A stretch of 64,000 nucleotides of DNA, from NCBI RefSeq assembly GCF_003052515.2, contig NZ_QARE02000027.1:1-64000 (forward strand). The letters are read 5' to 3'. Numbering within the stretch: position 1 is the first letter of the stretch; every line of letters starts with the position of its first letter. The notes under the pieces were generated by a model. It saw nothing but the letters and a program-made list of their open reading frames with translations, was not told the origin of the DNA and searched no databases. Positions 1 to 6,840 of the stretch are shown one piece after another. The position numbers were made by a program, and so were the translations under genes. Source of the DNA: Pseudomonas sp. RIT409 (GTDB taxonomy: Bacteria > Pseudomonadota > Gammaproteobacteria > Pseudomonadales > Pseudomonadaceae).

Positions 1-126
1 TTTTTGGCAAGAACAAAATAGAGTCGCCCGCAAAGAGCGAAACCCCAGCTCCCAGCCCACGCGCCAACGGATCTGCCCCCGCTCTCAACCCCATCGATGA
101 AACCATCAGCTCGCTGAAACCCGGAA

Positions 127-570
127 TCAACCGCGATTGAGCGTACTGCCCAATGCCTGATTGACCGCCAACCACCCATCCACCGCTTCACGACCCGCTT
201 CTGCAAACACCCGTTGCAGCAACTTCACCTGCTCACGGCGTAAAGACTCCTCGAATCTGGCACCTTCCGCCGTCAGCTGCAGCAGGCGTTTGCGCTTGTC
301 GTCATCAGGCGTGACGCTCAGCACCAGTTCCATCTCCACCAATTGGCGCAGCGGCGTGTTCAAGGCCTGCTTGCTCACCCCCAACACGCTCAGCAATTGC
401 TTGACACTCAGCCCCGGGTAGCGAGCGATGAAAAACACGATGCGCTGGTGCACACGGCTCAGGCCGCGCCGGTCGAGCATTTCGTCGGCCTTGGCAGTGA
501 ACGCCTGATAGCCGAAGAAGAACGCTTCCATGGCGATCTGTTGAGTCGATGCATTTTTAAGGTCAAGCAT
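127..570 (-). CDS. MarR family transcriptional regulator
   Basis: A 147-residue protein with the MarR winged-helix fold. The recognition helix region reads LSVKQLLSVLGVSKQALN (about residues 54-71) and the wing contains DDDKRKRLLQLTAEG. Family members bind palindromes as dimers and usually repress a neighbouring gene until a ligand is bound. It is divergent from the aminotransferase at 652, and the 81-bp gap holds an inverted repeat (604-618) that could be its operator. The ATG at 570 has no strong ribosome binding site, so the start is the best in-frame choice, not a proven one. The ligand cannot be read from the sequence. Confidence 0.85.
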   Translation of the reverse strand: MLDLKNASTQQIAMEAFFFGYQAFTAKADEMLDRRGLSRVHQRIVFFIARYPGLSVKQLLSVLGVSKQALNTPLRQLVEMELVLSVTPDDDKRKRLLQLTAEGARFEESLRREQVKLLQRVFAEAGREAVDGWLAVNQALGSTLNRG

Positions 571-603
571 ATTGACGTATCCGCGTGCGACATCGTAAGT
601 TTG

Positions 604-618
604 GTCAAGCAGTTTGAC
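604..618. promoter_or_regulatory. Inverted repeat GTCAA-N5-TTGAC, candidate MarR operator
   Basis: The sequence GTCAAGCAGTTTGAC is a perfect 5-bp inverted repeat with a 5-nt spacer, centred in the gap between the MarR gene and the aminotransferase gene. Its position and symmetry fit a MarR dimer site acting on both genes. No footprint or second copy supports this. Confidence 0.4.
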
Positions 619-651
619 TTATTTCCAACGATGTCCGCCAGGGGGAATCTC

Positions 652-1818
652 ATGGCTTTTTCCGAACGCGTAACCCGTTTGAAGAGTTCTTTGATTCGCG
701 AAATCCTCGCCGCGGCACAGCGGCCCGAGATGATGTCCTTCGCCGGTGGTTTGCCTGCCGAAACCATGTTGCCGCAGAGCGAGTGGGCCCAGATGCCCCG
801 CAGCATCGGCCAGTACGGTATGAGCGAAGGTGAACCGCAGTTGCGCGAGGCGCTTGCCGCTCAGGCGCGTGCCTTGGGTATTGCCTGCGAGGCCAGTCAG
901 GTGATGATTGTCAGCGGCTCGCAACAGACGCTGGACCTTGCCGCCAAGTTGTACATCGACAAAGGCACCGAAATTCTGCTCGAGGCGCCGACGTATCTGG
1001 CTGCGCTGCAGATTTTCCAACTGTTCGGCGCCGACTGCCTGACCGTCCCCCTGTGCGCCGATGGCCCCGACCTGGACGTTCTGCGCCAGCGCCTGCAGCG
1101 CCATGCGCCGTCGTTCGCTTACCTGATCCCGACGTTCCAGAACCCGTCCGCCGTGCGCTACAGCGAAAATGCACGCGATGCGGTGGCAGCATTGCTGGAT
1201 GAATTCAACGTGACCCTGATCGAAGACGAGCCCTACCGCGACCTGACATTCGATGGCGGCAGTGCGCGGCCTATCGCGGGGCGGCTGAAGCGGGCGAGCT
1301 GGATCTACACCGGGACCGTGTCGAAAACCCTGATGCCGGGTTTGCGCGTAGGCTTCCTGATCGCTTCGCCGGACCTGTTCCCACACTTGCTGAAACTCAA
1401 GCAGGCATCGGATCTGCACACCAACCGCGTCGGCCAGTGGCAAGCGTTGCAGTGGATCGGCAGCGAACGTTACGCCCAGCATCTGGACGAACTGCGAACG
1501 TTTTACCGCACTCGACGCGATCAGTTCGAAGCGGCACTGCAGCGTCATTTCAGTGACCTGGCGCAGTGGAACAGTCCCCAGGGCGGCCTGTTCTTCTGGT
1601 TGAAGCTCAACCAGACGCTCGACACGCGCACCGTGCTCAATGCCGCCTTGGCGCAGAACGTGGCGTTCATGCCCGGCGAGCCGTTCTTTACCGATCCGGA
1701 TGCCAACCCAGGCTACTTGCGCCTTAACTTCAGCCATATCGACCCGCAGCGGCTCGACGAAGGGCTGAAGCGGCTGGCCGGCGTGATCAAACAGGCGCAA
1801 GCGGCCCTGGCGGCCTGA
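652..1818 (+). CDS. PLP-dependent aminotransferase, LysN/2-aminoadipate type
   Basis: A fold-type I aminotransferase of 388 residues, close to the MocR/LysN group but without an N-terminal DNA-binding domain. The Schiff-base lysine is Lys225 in YTGTVSKTLMPGLRVGF. Other expected elements are SGSQQTLDLA (PLP phosphate region), PTFQNPSAV and EDEPYRDL. Enzymes of this group transfer the amino group of aromatic, branched or 2-aminoadipate substrates to 2-oxoglutarate; the exact substrate is not visible. The start at 652 is chosen because GGGGGAAT lies just upstream; in-frame starts further upstream would run into the MarR gene. The gene is divergent from the MarR regulator, which may control it. 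Confidence 0.88.
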   Translation: MAFSERVTRLKSSLIREILAAAQRPEMMSFAGGLPAETMLPQSEWAQMPRSIGQYGMSEGEPQLREALAAQARALGIACEASQVMIVSGSQQTLDLAAKLYIDKGTEILLEAPTYLAALQIFQLFGADCLTVPLCADGPDLDVLRQRLQRHAPSFAYLIPTFQNPSAVRYSENARDAVAALLDEFNVTLIEDEPYRDLTFDGGSARPIAGRLKRASWIYTGTVSKTLMPGLRVGFLIASPDLFPHLLKLKQASDLHTNRVGQWQALQWIGSERYAQHLDELRTFYRTRRDQFEAALQRHFSDLAQWNSPQGGLFFWLKLNQTLDTRTVLNAALAQNVAFMPGEPFFTDPDANPGYLRLNFSHIDPQRLDEGLKRLAGVIKQAQAALAA

Positions 1819-1864
1819 TACATTACCCAGACGCACCATCGCAGCATTGAGGGGAGAGCAGCAG

Positions 1865-2467
1865 ATGTACAAGGTTTACGGCGATTACAACTCGGGCAAC
1901 TGCTACAAGATCAAGTTGATGCTCAACCTGTTGGGCGCAGCCTACGAATGGGTGCCGATCGACATTCTCAAGGGCGAAACCGAAACCGAAGCGTTTCTGG
2001 AAAAGAACCCAAACGGCAAAATCCCTGTGCTTGAACTGGAAGATGGCACCTGTCTGTGGGAATCCAACGCGATTCTCAATTTCCTCGCCGAGGGGACGCC
2101 GTACCTGCTGACCGAACCGCGCCTGCGCACGCAGATGCTGCAATGGCAGTTTTTCGAGCAGTACAGCCATGAACCGACAATCGCCGTCGCGCGGTTCATC
2201 CAGTTCTATCTGGGGCTGCCCGAGGCGCGGCTGGAAGAGTATCGCGTGTTGCAGAAACGCGGCTACAAGGCGCTCAAGGTGATGGAGAAACAGCTCGTGC
2301 GCACGCCGTTCCTGGTGGGCGACCAGTTTTCGATCGCCGACATCGCGCTTTTCGCCTATACCCATGTCGCCCATCAGGGCGGTTTCGACCTGAGCCAGTT
2401 CCCGGCGATCGAAGCCTGGCTGGAGCGGGTCAAGCAACAACCGGGCTACGTGGGCATGTTGGACTGA
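1865..2467 (+). CDS. Glutathione S-transferase family protein
   Basis: A 200-residue cytosolic GST. The N-terminal thioredoxin-like domain starts MYKVYGDYNSGNCYK and contains the cis-Pro segment NGKIPVLELEDG and the glutathione-binding LWESNAIL (about residues 60-67). The helical C-terminal domain carries the capping motif FSIADIALFAYTHVA. It probably conjugates or reduces electrophilic substrates with glutathione in the cytoplasm. The ATG at 1865 follows GAGGGGAGAGCAGC. It lies 46 nt after the aminotransferase in the same direction and is probably co-transcribed with it; a strong terminator follows at 2481. Confidence 0.88.
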   Translation: MYKVYGDYNSGNCYKIKLMLNLLGAAYEWVPIDILKGETETEAFLEKNPNGKIPVLELEDGTCLWESNAILNFLAEGTPYLLTEPRLRTQMLQWQFFEQYSHEPTIAVARFIQFYLGLPEARLEEYRVLQKRGYKALKVMEKQLVRTPFLVGDQFSIADIALFAYTHVAHQGGFDLSQFPAIEAWLERVKQQPGYVGMLD

Positions 2468-2480
2468 GGGCGAACGAACG

Positions 2481-2515
2481 AAAAACCGGCCAGGGCAACA
2501 CTGGCCGGTTTTTTT
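2481..2515 (+). terminator. Rho-independent terminator after the GST gene
   Basis: The stem AAACCGGCCAG / CTGGCCGGTTT has a short loop and is followed by a run of T (to 2515). It closes the aminotransferase-GST unit. Confidence 0.9.
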
Positions 2516-2612
2516 ATGTCTGAGGAAGGAGCGCTGGCGCTCAGGTGGTTGCAGTGCATGCAGTGTACCCTTGTGCGGCGGATAAACATTGAAATGGAAA
2601 AAGGAGGTTTTC

Positions 2613-2999
2613 ATGCGCCACATCCAGATGGCATTGGCGGTGTTCATGACATGGGGCATCGGCTGCACGGTTCAGGCCGCCGAGTGCGGTGATACTCAGG
2701 CGGCGATGAATCAATGCGCGGGCCAGGAATACGCCACGCTCGACGCGGAATTGAACCGCCAGTACAAGACCCAGATGGCGGAACTCAAGAGTCCGGAGAA
2801 GAAAAAAGCGTTGCAGGACGCGCAGAAGAAGTGGATCGCCTTTCGCGACGCCGACTGCCAGTATCAGGTCGGCAAGCGGGAGAACTCAGGTTCCATGTGG
2901 CCTCTTGCCCAGGCACAGTGCCTGGCCGCACACACGAAAATCCGTGTCGAGCAGCTGAACGCGTATGTGGCCTGTCGGCAGGAAGGCTGCCCGCGGTAA
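2613..2999 (+). CDS. LprI-like DUF1311 periplasmic protein
   Basis: A 128-residue secreted protein. The signal peptide ends near FTVQAA-type residues (GCTVQAA, about residue 22) and the mature part begins ECGDTQAAMNQC. The four-helix DUF1311 region has the usual spaced cysteines and the LDAELNRQYKTQM and AQKKWIAFRDADC segments seen in lysozyme-inhibitor LprI-like proteins. Family members are periplasmic, and some inhibit lysozyme; that activity is not proven for this one. The start at 2613 is fixed by AGGAGG six nt upstream of the ATG. It converges on the chemoreceptor gene with a 22-nt gap. Confidence 0.82.
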   Translation: MRHIQMALAVFMTWGIGCTVQAAECGDTQAAMNQCAGQEYATLDAELNRQYKTQMAELKSPEKKKALQDAQKKWIAFRDADCQYQVGKRENSGSMWPLAQAQCLAAHTKIRVEQLNAYVACRQEGCPR

Positions 3000-3021
3000 A
3001 GCGGGCAACCTGCTGCGCGGT

Positions 3022-4653
3022 TCAGATCCGGAACTGCCGCAGCAACGCGTTCAGTTGCTCGCTCAGGCCTTTGAGTTGCGCGCTGGCCGCGCTGGACTGT
3101 TCCGCGGCGATGGCTGTGCTTTGAGACAACTGCGCCGCTTGGGTCACATTCTGATTGATGTCCTCAACCACATGGGATTGCTGCAGCGTGGCGCTGGCAA
3201 TCGAAGCGTTGAGGCCGTTGAGGTTGCGCAGCGCCTGACTGATGGACGTCAGGCTCTGGCCCGCGAGGTGAGCCTGCTCGATGGTCAATTGCGATGAGCG
3301 GCTGCTGTCGCCGATCACTTTCACCGCAGCGTCGGAGTGAGACTGCAGGCGTTCAATCATCGCCTGGATCTCGGCCGTGGACTTCTGCGTGCGCTGCGCC
3401 AGCAAGCGGACCTCGTCGGCTACCACGGCAAAGCCGCGGCCCTGGTCGCCAGCGCGCGCGGCTTCGATGGCGGCGTTCAGGGCCAGCAGGTTGGTCTGCT
3501 CGGCGATGGAACTGATGACTTCCAGCACCCCACCGATCTGAGTGCTTTCGCTGGACAGCGTCCGGATCACTTCCACCGCCTGATCGATGGTGCCGGACAG
3601 GTGGCCGATCTGCTTGAGGCTGCTGTCGATATTCGCTTGGCCTTGCTGAGCCTGGGACTCGGCGTTACGCATTTCACTGGCGGCGTGCTCGGCGTTTTTC
3701 GCCACGTCCTGCACACCGTAGGTCACCTCGTTCACCGCGGTGGCCACCTGTTCCATTTGCAGCGATTGCTGCTGGCTCCGCTGCTGGGCCTGCTCAGCGT
3801 TGCTGCCCATTTCACCGGAGGCATTGCCCAGAGCGGTCGCCGACAGCTGTAGATCGTTGATGACCCGGCGCAACTTGGCCGTGAAGGCATTGAAGTGCGT
3901 CGCCAGTTGAGTGACTTCGTCCTTGCCCCGAGTTTCCAGGCTGCGGGTCAGATCGCTTTCCCCGCTGGCGATATTGGCCATCGCCTCGACGGTGGCCTTC
4001 AGCGGCCCGGCGATGCTGCGGCCGATGAGGGTCAACAGCACCGCCATCAGGAGGATGATGGCGGTACTGATCGACAGCGCCTTGATCACTTGCTGCCTGA
4101 ACTCGGCCTGCACGTCGTCGACATAGACGCCTGACCCGATGACCCACCCCCAAGGCGTGAACAGCGACACGTAGGAAGTCTTTTGTACCGGATCACTGGC
4201 ACCCGGTTTCGGCCAGCGGTAATTCACGATGCCTGCGCCCTTGGCCTTGGCGACTGCGACGATTTCATTGAAGACCTGGAAGCCGTCCGGGTCCTTGATG
4301 CCGGACAGATCCTGCCCCACCAGTTTAGGGTTGGCGGGGTGCATGATCATGAAAGGGCGCAAGTCGTTGATCCAGAAATAGTCGGTCTGGTTGTAGCGCA
4401 GGCCTCGTATGGCGTCCATCGCCTGTTGCTGCGCCTGCTCTCGGCTCAGCGTCCCGGCGCTTTCAAGGCCTTGGTAGTACTCGAGCAAACCACTCGCCGT
4501 CTGGACCACATGCATGGTTTTCTGGGACTTGGCCTCGTAAAGATCGTCATGGATCTGCTTGAGCATGGCCACGGCCAGCGTGAACAACATCAACACAGCG
4601 ACGATGAGGATCAGCCACAGCCGCCGACTGATCGAAAGATTGCGCATATTCAT
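3022..4653 (-). CDS. Methyl-accepting chemotaxis protein with single Cache domain
   Basis: A 543-residue transmembrane chemoreceptor. An N-terminal membrane helix (about residues 10-30) is followed by a periplasmic sCache_2 ligand domain with DYFWINDLRPFMIMHPA, then a second membrane helix near residue 200, a HAMP linker and a cytoplasmic signalling domain. The highly conserved hairpin tip reads EQTNLLALNAAIEAARAG. Such receptors signal through CheA/CheW to the flagellar motor; sCache domains often bind small carboxylates, but the ligand is not readable here. The ATG at 4653 is preferred because ACGGAG precedes it. It is monocistronic and points away from the regulatory RNA locus. Confidence 0.93.
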   Translation of the reverse strand: MNMRNLSISRRLWLILIVAVLMLFTLAVAMLKQIHDDLYEAKSQKTMHVVQTASGLLEYYQGLESAGTLSREQAQQQAMDAIRGLRYNQTDYFWINDLRPFMIMHPANPKLVGQDLSGIKDPDGFQVFNEIVAVAKAKGAGIVNYRWPKPGASDPVQKTSYVSLFTPWGWVIGSGVYVDDVQAEFRQQVIKALSISTAIILLMAVLLTLIGRSIAGPLKATVEAMANIASGESDLTRSLETRGKDEVTQLATHFNAFTAKLRRVINDLQLSATALGNASGEMGSNAEQAQQRSQQQSLQMEQVATAVNEVTYGVQDVAKNAEHAASEMRNAESQAQQGQANIDSSLKQIGHLSGTIDQAVEVIRTLSSESTQIGGVLEVISSIAEQTNLLALNAAIEAARAGDQGRGFAVVADEVRLLAQRTQKSTAEIQAMIERLQSHSDAAVKVIGDSSRSSQLTIEQAHLAGQSLTSISQALRNLNGLNASIASATLQQSHVVEDINQNVTQAAQLSQSTAIAAEQSSAASAQLKGLSEQLNALLRQFRI

Positions 4654-4904
4654 GACCGTCACTCCGTTCATTGTTCTTTTTATGGCGCGGACCGCTGGGG
4701 CCATCGGTCTGCCAGCCGCTACTGCCTGGCACACCGATGCCCAAAAGGGTCGCTGTTATAAAGCATCTCGGCATGCCGCAGGCAAACGTGAGGGGGCAGG
4801 GCACTCATTGCGATGCGAGTCGTCGTGTAAGGCCGAATCGTCGTATCGATGGTGGGGCGCGTCTAAAAAATGACGTCAGATTTATTACAGGTATGGCAAA
4901 AGGC

Positions 4905-4933
4905 TTACACGAAGTGAAGTCATTGGCTATAGG
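4905..4933 (+). promoter_or_regulatory. Predicted sigma-70 promoter of the Rsm-like RNA
   Basis: TTACAC (4905-4910) and TATAGG (4928-4933) are separated by exactly 17 nt, which predicts a transcript starting near 4940. No full GacA palindrome (TGTAAG-N6-CTTACA) is present; only isolated half-sites TGTAAG at 4826 and CTTACA at 4904 are seen. Confidence 0.5.
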
Positions 4934-4939
4934 TTGGAT

Positions 4940-5078
4940 CCCATGTGTGCGATACATTGGATCCATCAACTGCAGCAACGGATGGCTGCAGGATCAGGGA
5001 CGATCGACCGTTGCCAGGCATTGGCGGCCAACAGGAAGTTGGACGGTGTTGCAAAACCCGCTTCGGCGGGTTTTTTTA
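4940..5078 (+). ncRNA. Probable Rsm/Csr-type regulatory RNA (RsmX-like)
   Basis: This non-coding stretch of about 139 nt sits between a predicted promoter and a strong terminator (5053-5078, AAAACCCGC-TTCG-GCGGGTTTT). It is rich in GGA. Three hairpins present GGA in the loop: CTGCAGC/GCTGCAG with loop AACGGATG (4970-4991), GATC/GATC with loop AGGGAC (4992-5005), and CCAAC/GTTGG with loop AGGAA (5028-5042). GGA-in-loop hairpins are the hallmark of RsmX/Y/Z and CsrB RNAs, which sequester the RsmA/CsrA translational repressor in the Gac-Rsm cascade. The assignment rests on structure read by eye; no convincing open frame with a ribosome binding site overlaps it. The lack of a complete GacA box leaves its activation open. 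Confidence 0.6.
5053..5078 (+). terminator. Rho-independent terminator of the Rsm-like RNA
   Basis: The hairpin AAAACCCGC-TTCG-GCGGGTTTT is followed by seven T residues. The UUCG-capped stem is the type found at the 3' end of Pseudomonas Rsm RNAs. Confidence 0.9.
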
Positions 5079-5231
5079 TTTGCCGCTGCATAGCCAGCCC
5101 CCTCAAAACCATCCCCTTTGCAAACAAATCTGTCGAGCGGATGGAATTTCCTGCGCGCGCGCCGCTCACAGTACCGACAACAACCCGAGTCCAGGACAGG
5201 GCCGGCCGGGCACGCAATGGGAAGAATTATC

Positions 5232-5636
5232 GTGGGTGTAGCGCAAATGGCAGCGAACGGGCAGCAAAAGGGACTCATTCTGGTGGTTGAAGATGAGTCG
5301 ATCATTCGTGATTTCGTCTGTGAGATTCTGGGCGACGAGGGATTTACCACTTACGCGCTGGAAAATGCCGACGATGCCGCGAAATTTCTGGACGACCACG
5401 CCGACCGCGTGTCGTTGCTGCTGACCGATATCTTGATGCCTGGCGCCTTGAACGGCGCCGATCTGGCGAACCTTTCAGGCAACAAGTGGCCGCAGATTCC
5501 GATCCTGATCATGTCCGGTCATGAAACACCCGAGAGTTCGGGGGTGCAGCACCCCGTGACATTCATCCGCAAACCCTGGAGTTTCGGCCAGTTGCTCGAT
5601 GGCGTGGACAAGGCCCTTCAAACGGGGAAAGCCTGA
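5232..5636 (+). CDS. Stand-alone response regulator receiver protein
   Basis: A single CheY-like receiver domain of 134 residues without output domain. The acidic pocket is in ILVVEDESIIRDF, the phosphoacceptor aspartate is in LLLTDILMPG, and the lysine is in FIRKPWSF. The GTG at 5232 is chosen because GGGAAG lies seven nt upstream; ATG at 5217 or 5247 are alternatives. Proteins of this type relay phosphate from hybrid kinases such as the PAS kinase at 48.7 kb, whose own receiver is similar in style, but the partner is not identifiable. The gene ends exactly against the convergent TetR gene. Confidence 0.85.
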   Translation: MGVAQMAANGQQKGLILVVEDESIIRDFVCEILGDEGFTTYALENADDAAKFLDDHADRVSLLLTDILMPGALNGADLANLSGNKWPQIPILIMSGHETPESSGVQHPVTFIRKPWSFGQLLDGVDKALQTGKA

Positions 5637-5650
5637 TCAGCGATCAGGCT
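5630..5650. terminator. Inverted repeat spanning two convergent stop codons
   Basis: AGCCTGATC-AGC-GATCAGGCT is a perfect 9-bp inverted repeat that contains the stop codons of both the receiver gene and the TetR gene. It can form a hairpin in both transcripts. No T-run follows, so it is either a weak bidirectional terminator or a 3' stabiliser. Confidence 0.5.
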
Positions 5651-6245
5651 CGCAGCCTTTCAGGACCATGCGAATGATGGTCTGGGCGGCGGCTTCGTAG
5701 TCGGCGTCATCCAGCTTTGGCTTGCCGGTCACGGTGGAAATCTGCCAGTCGAAGTCCGCGTACGTCTGGGTCGCGGCCCAGATACTGAACATCAGGTGAT
5801 GCGGGTCCAGTGGCGCAATCAGACCGTCGTCTATCCACGCTTGAATGCACTCGATATTGTGGCGCGCCTGATCGTTGAGCTGCGCCACTTGCCCAGGGGT
5901 GAGGTGCGGCGCGCCGTGCATGATTTCACTGGCGAACACCTTGGACGCGAAGGGCAGGTCACGTGAAATCCGGATCTTCGAACGGATGTAGCCACTCAAC
6001 ACCTCGGCGGGAGCCCCCTCACGGTTGAAGGGCGTGGAGGCCTGCATGATCGGTTCGATGATGCTCTCCAGCACCTCGCGATAGAGGTTTTCCTTCGATT
6101 TGAAGTAGTAGTAGACGTTGGGCTTGGGGACGCCAGCCTTGGCGGCGATGTCGCTGGTCTTGCTGGCAGCGAAGCCCTTATCGGCAAATTCTTCGCTGGC
6201 TGCGCGCAGGATCAATTCTTTGTTGCGCTCGCGGATGCTGCTCAT
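5637..6245 (-). CDS. TetR family regulator with RutR/YcdC-like C-terminal domain
   Basis: A 202-residue regulator. The HTH at about residues 25-50 contains KTSDIAAKAGVPKPNVYYYF. The C-terminal domain has the pattern of the RutR/YcdC group (ADFDWQISTVTGKPKL, SIWAATQTYADFD). RutR binds uracil and thymine and controls pyrimidine and purine degradation in E. coli, with the box TTGACCA-N2-TGGTCAA. A close match to that box lies upstream of the Tsx-like porin gene (10583-10598), and weaker matches lie in both purine promoter regions, so control of the neighbouring purine regulon is plausible but inferred. The start at 6245 matches the family N-terminus; its ribosome binding site is weak. Confidence 0.85.
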   Translation of the reverse strand: MSSIRERNKELILRAASEEFADKGFAASKTSDIAAKAGVPKPNVYYYFKSKENLYREVLESIIEPIMQASTPFNREGAPAEVLSGYIRSKIRISRDLPFASKVFASEIMHGAPHLTPGQVAQLNDQARHNIECIQAWIDDGLIAPLDPHHLMFSIWAATQTYADFDWQISTVTGKPKLDDADYEAAAQTIIRMVLKGCEPDR

Positions 6246-6443
6246 AAAGCGGAAGGTCCTTGCCTGCTCGGCGGTGGCGAATGTTAGCACCGGCCTCGCG
6301 ACCCGCTCAAGATTGCGGTCCGCCCGCGGCTTTATGTGCACCCTCTGTTTACCGCACCGGCGCCAGTGGTAAGGTTGCGCAAGCGGGGACCATCTGGCGC
6401 CTTTTCAAGGCCTGAACGGGTAGTGGGTGACGAGGTGTCGAGC

Positions 6444-6665
6444 ATGAACAGTCCTTTATTTTCCAGTGTGGTCGCCTATGCCCAGCACTGTGAGCGGCAA
6501 CTGGTGGAAATCCTGCACCGCCGACCGACCCTCGATCGGCAGCAGGTCATGACCTGGGTGGACGAGCAGAGTCATGCGATGAAAGACCGTGATCCCCTGG
6601 ATCTATTGCGCGCGCTCAATGCCAAGGTGCGAGCGGGCAAGCCGTTGCCGTGGGAGTCGAATTGA
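6444..6665 (+). CDS. Small conserved-looking hypothetical protein
   Basis: A 73-residue soluble protein that I do not recognise. It is charged and apparently helical, with AYAQHCERQLVEIL and DPLDLLRALNAKVRAG segments and no signal peptide or membrane helix. The ATG at 6444 follows GAGGTG at a suitable distance. Codon use matches neighbouring Pseudomonas genes, which supports a real gene. It stands alone between the divergent TetR gene and the RHS toxin gene. Confidence 0.6.
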   Translation: MNSPLFSSVVAYAQHCERQLVEILHRRPTLDRQQVMTWVDEQSHAMKDRDPLDLLRALNAKVRAGKPLPWESN

Positions 6666-6840
6666 TTCGCCGGCCTGGCGATCGGCTCTCGCCGTTGAAC
6701 CGTGCGCTGACACCCGTTCCGTTGGCGGGTGAGCGATTGCTGCAAACCAAGCCTGCGTGTCGACCGCACGTCTTGCCTAGGCACCCGTTGCCGCGTATGC
6801 GTCTAGCCTTGAATGACAAGCTAAACACGGACGTCGGCAC

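Noticed and set aside
1..106. Open minus-strand frame from an ATG at 106 to the left edge
   Set aside because: It has no ribosome binding site, contains rare codons such as AGA and shows no recognisable family pattern in 35 residues. A real gene running off the edge cannot be excluded.
619..1872. Minus-strand frame of 417 codons opposite the aminotransferase
   Set aside because: It is the antisense shadow of a clearly conserved enzyme in high-GC DNA, with low-complexity His/Arg/Gln-rich content.
4826..4910. GacA upstream activating palindrome for the Rsm-like RNA
   Set aside because: Only half-sites TGTAAG (4826) and CTTACA (4904) exist, 78 nt apart, not the 18-bp TGTAAG-N6-CTTACA palindrome.
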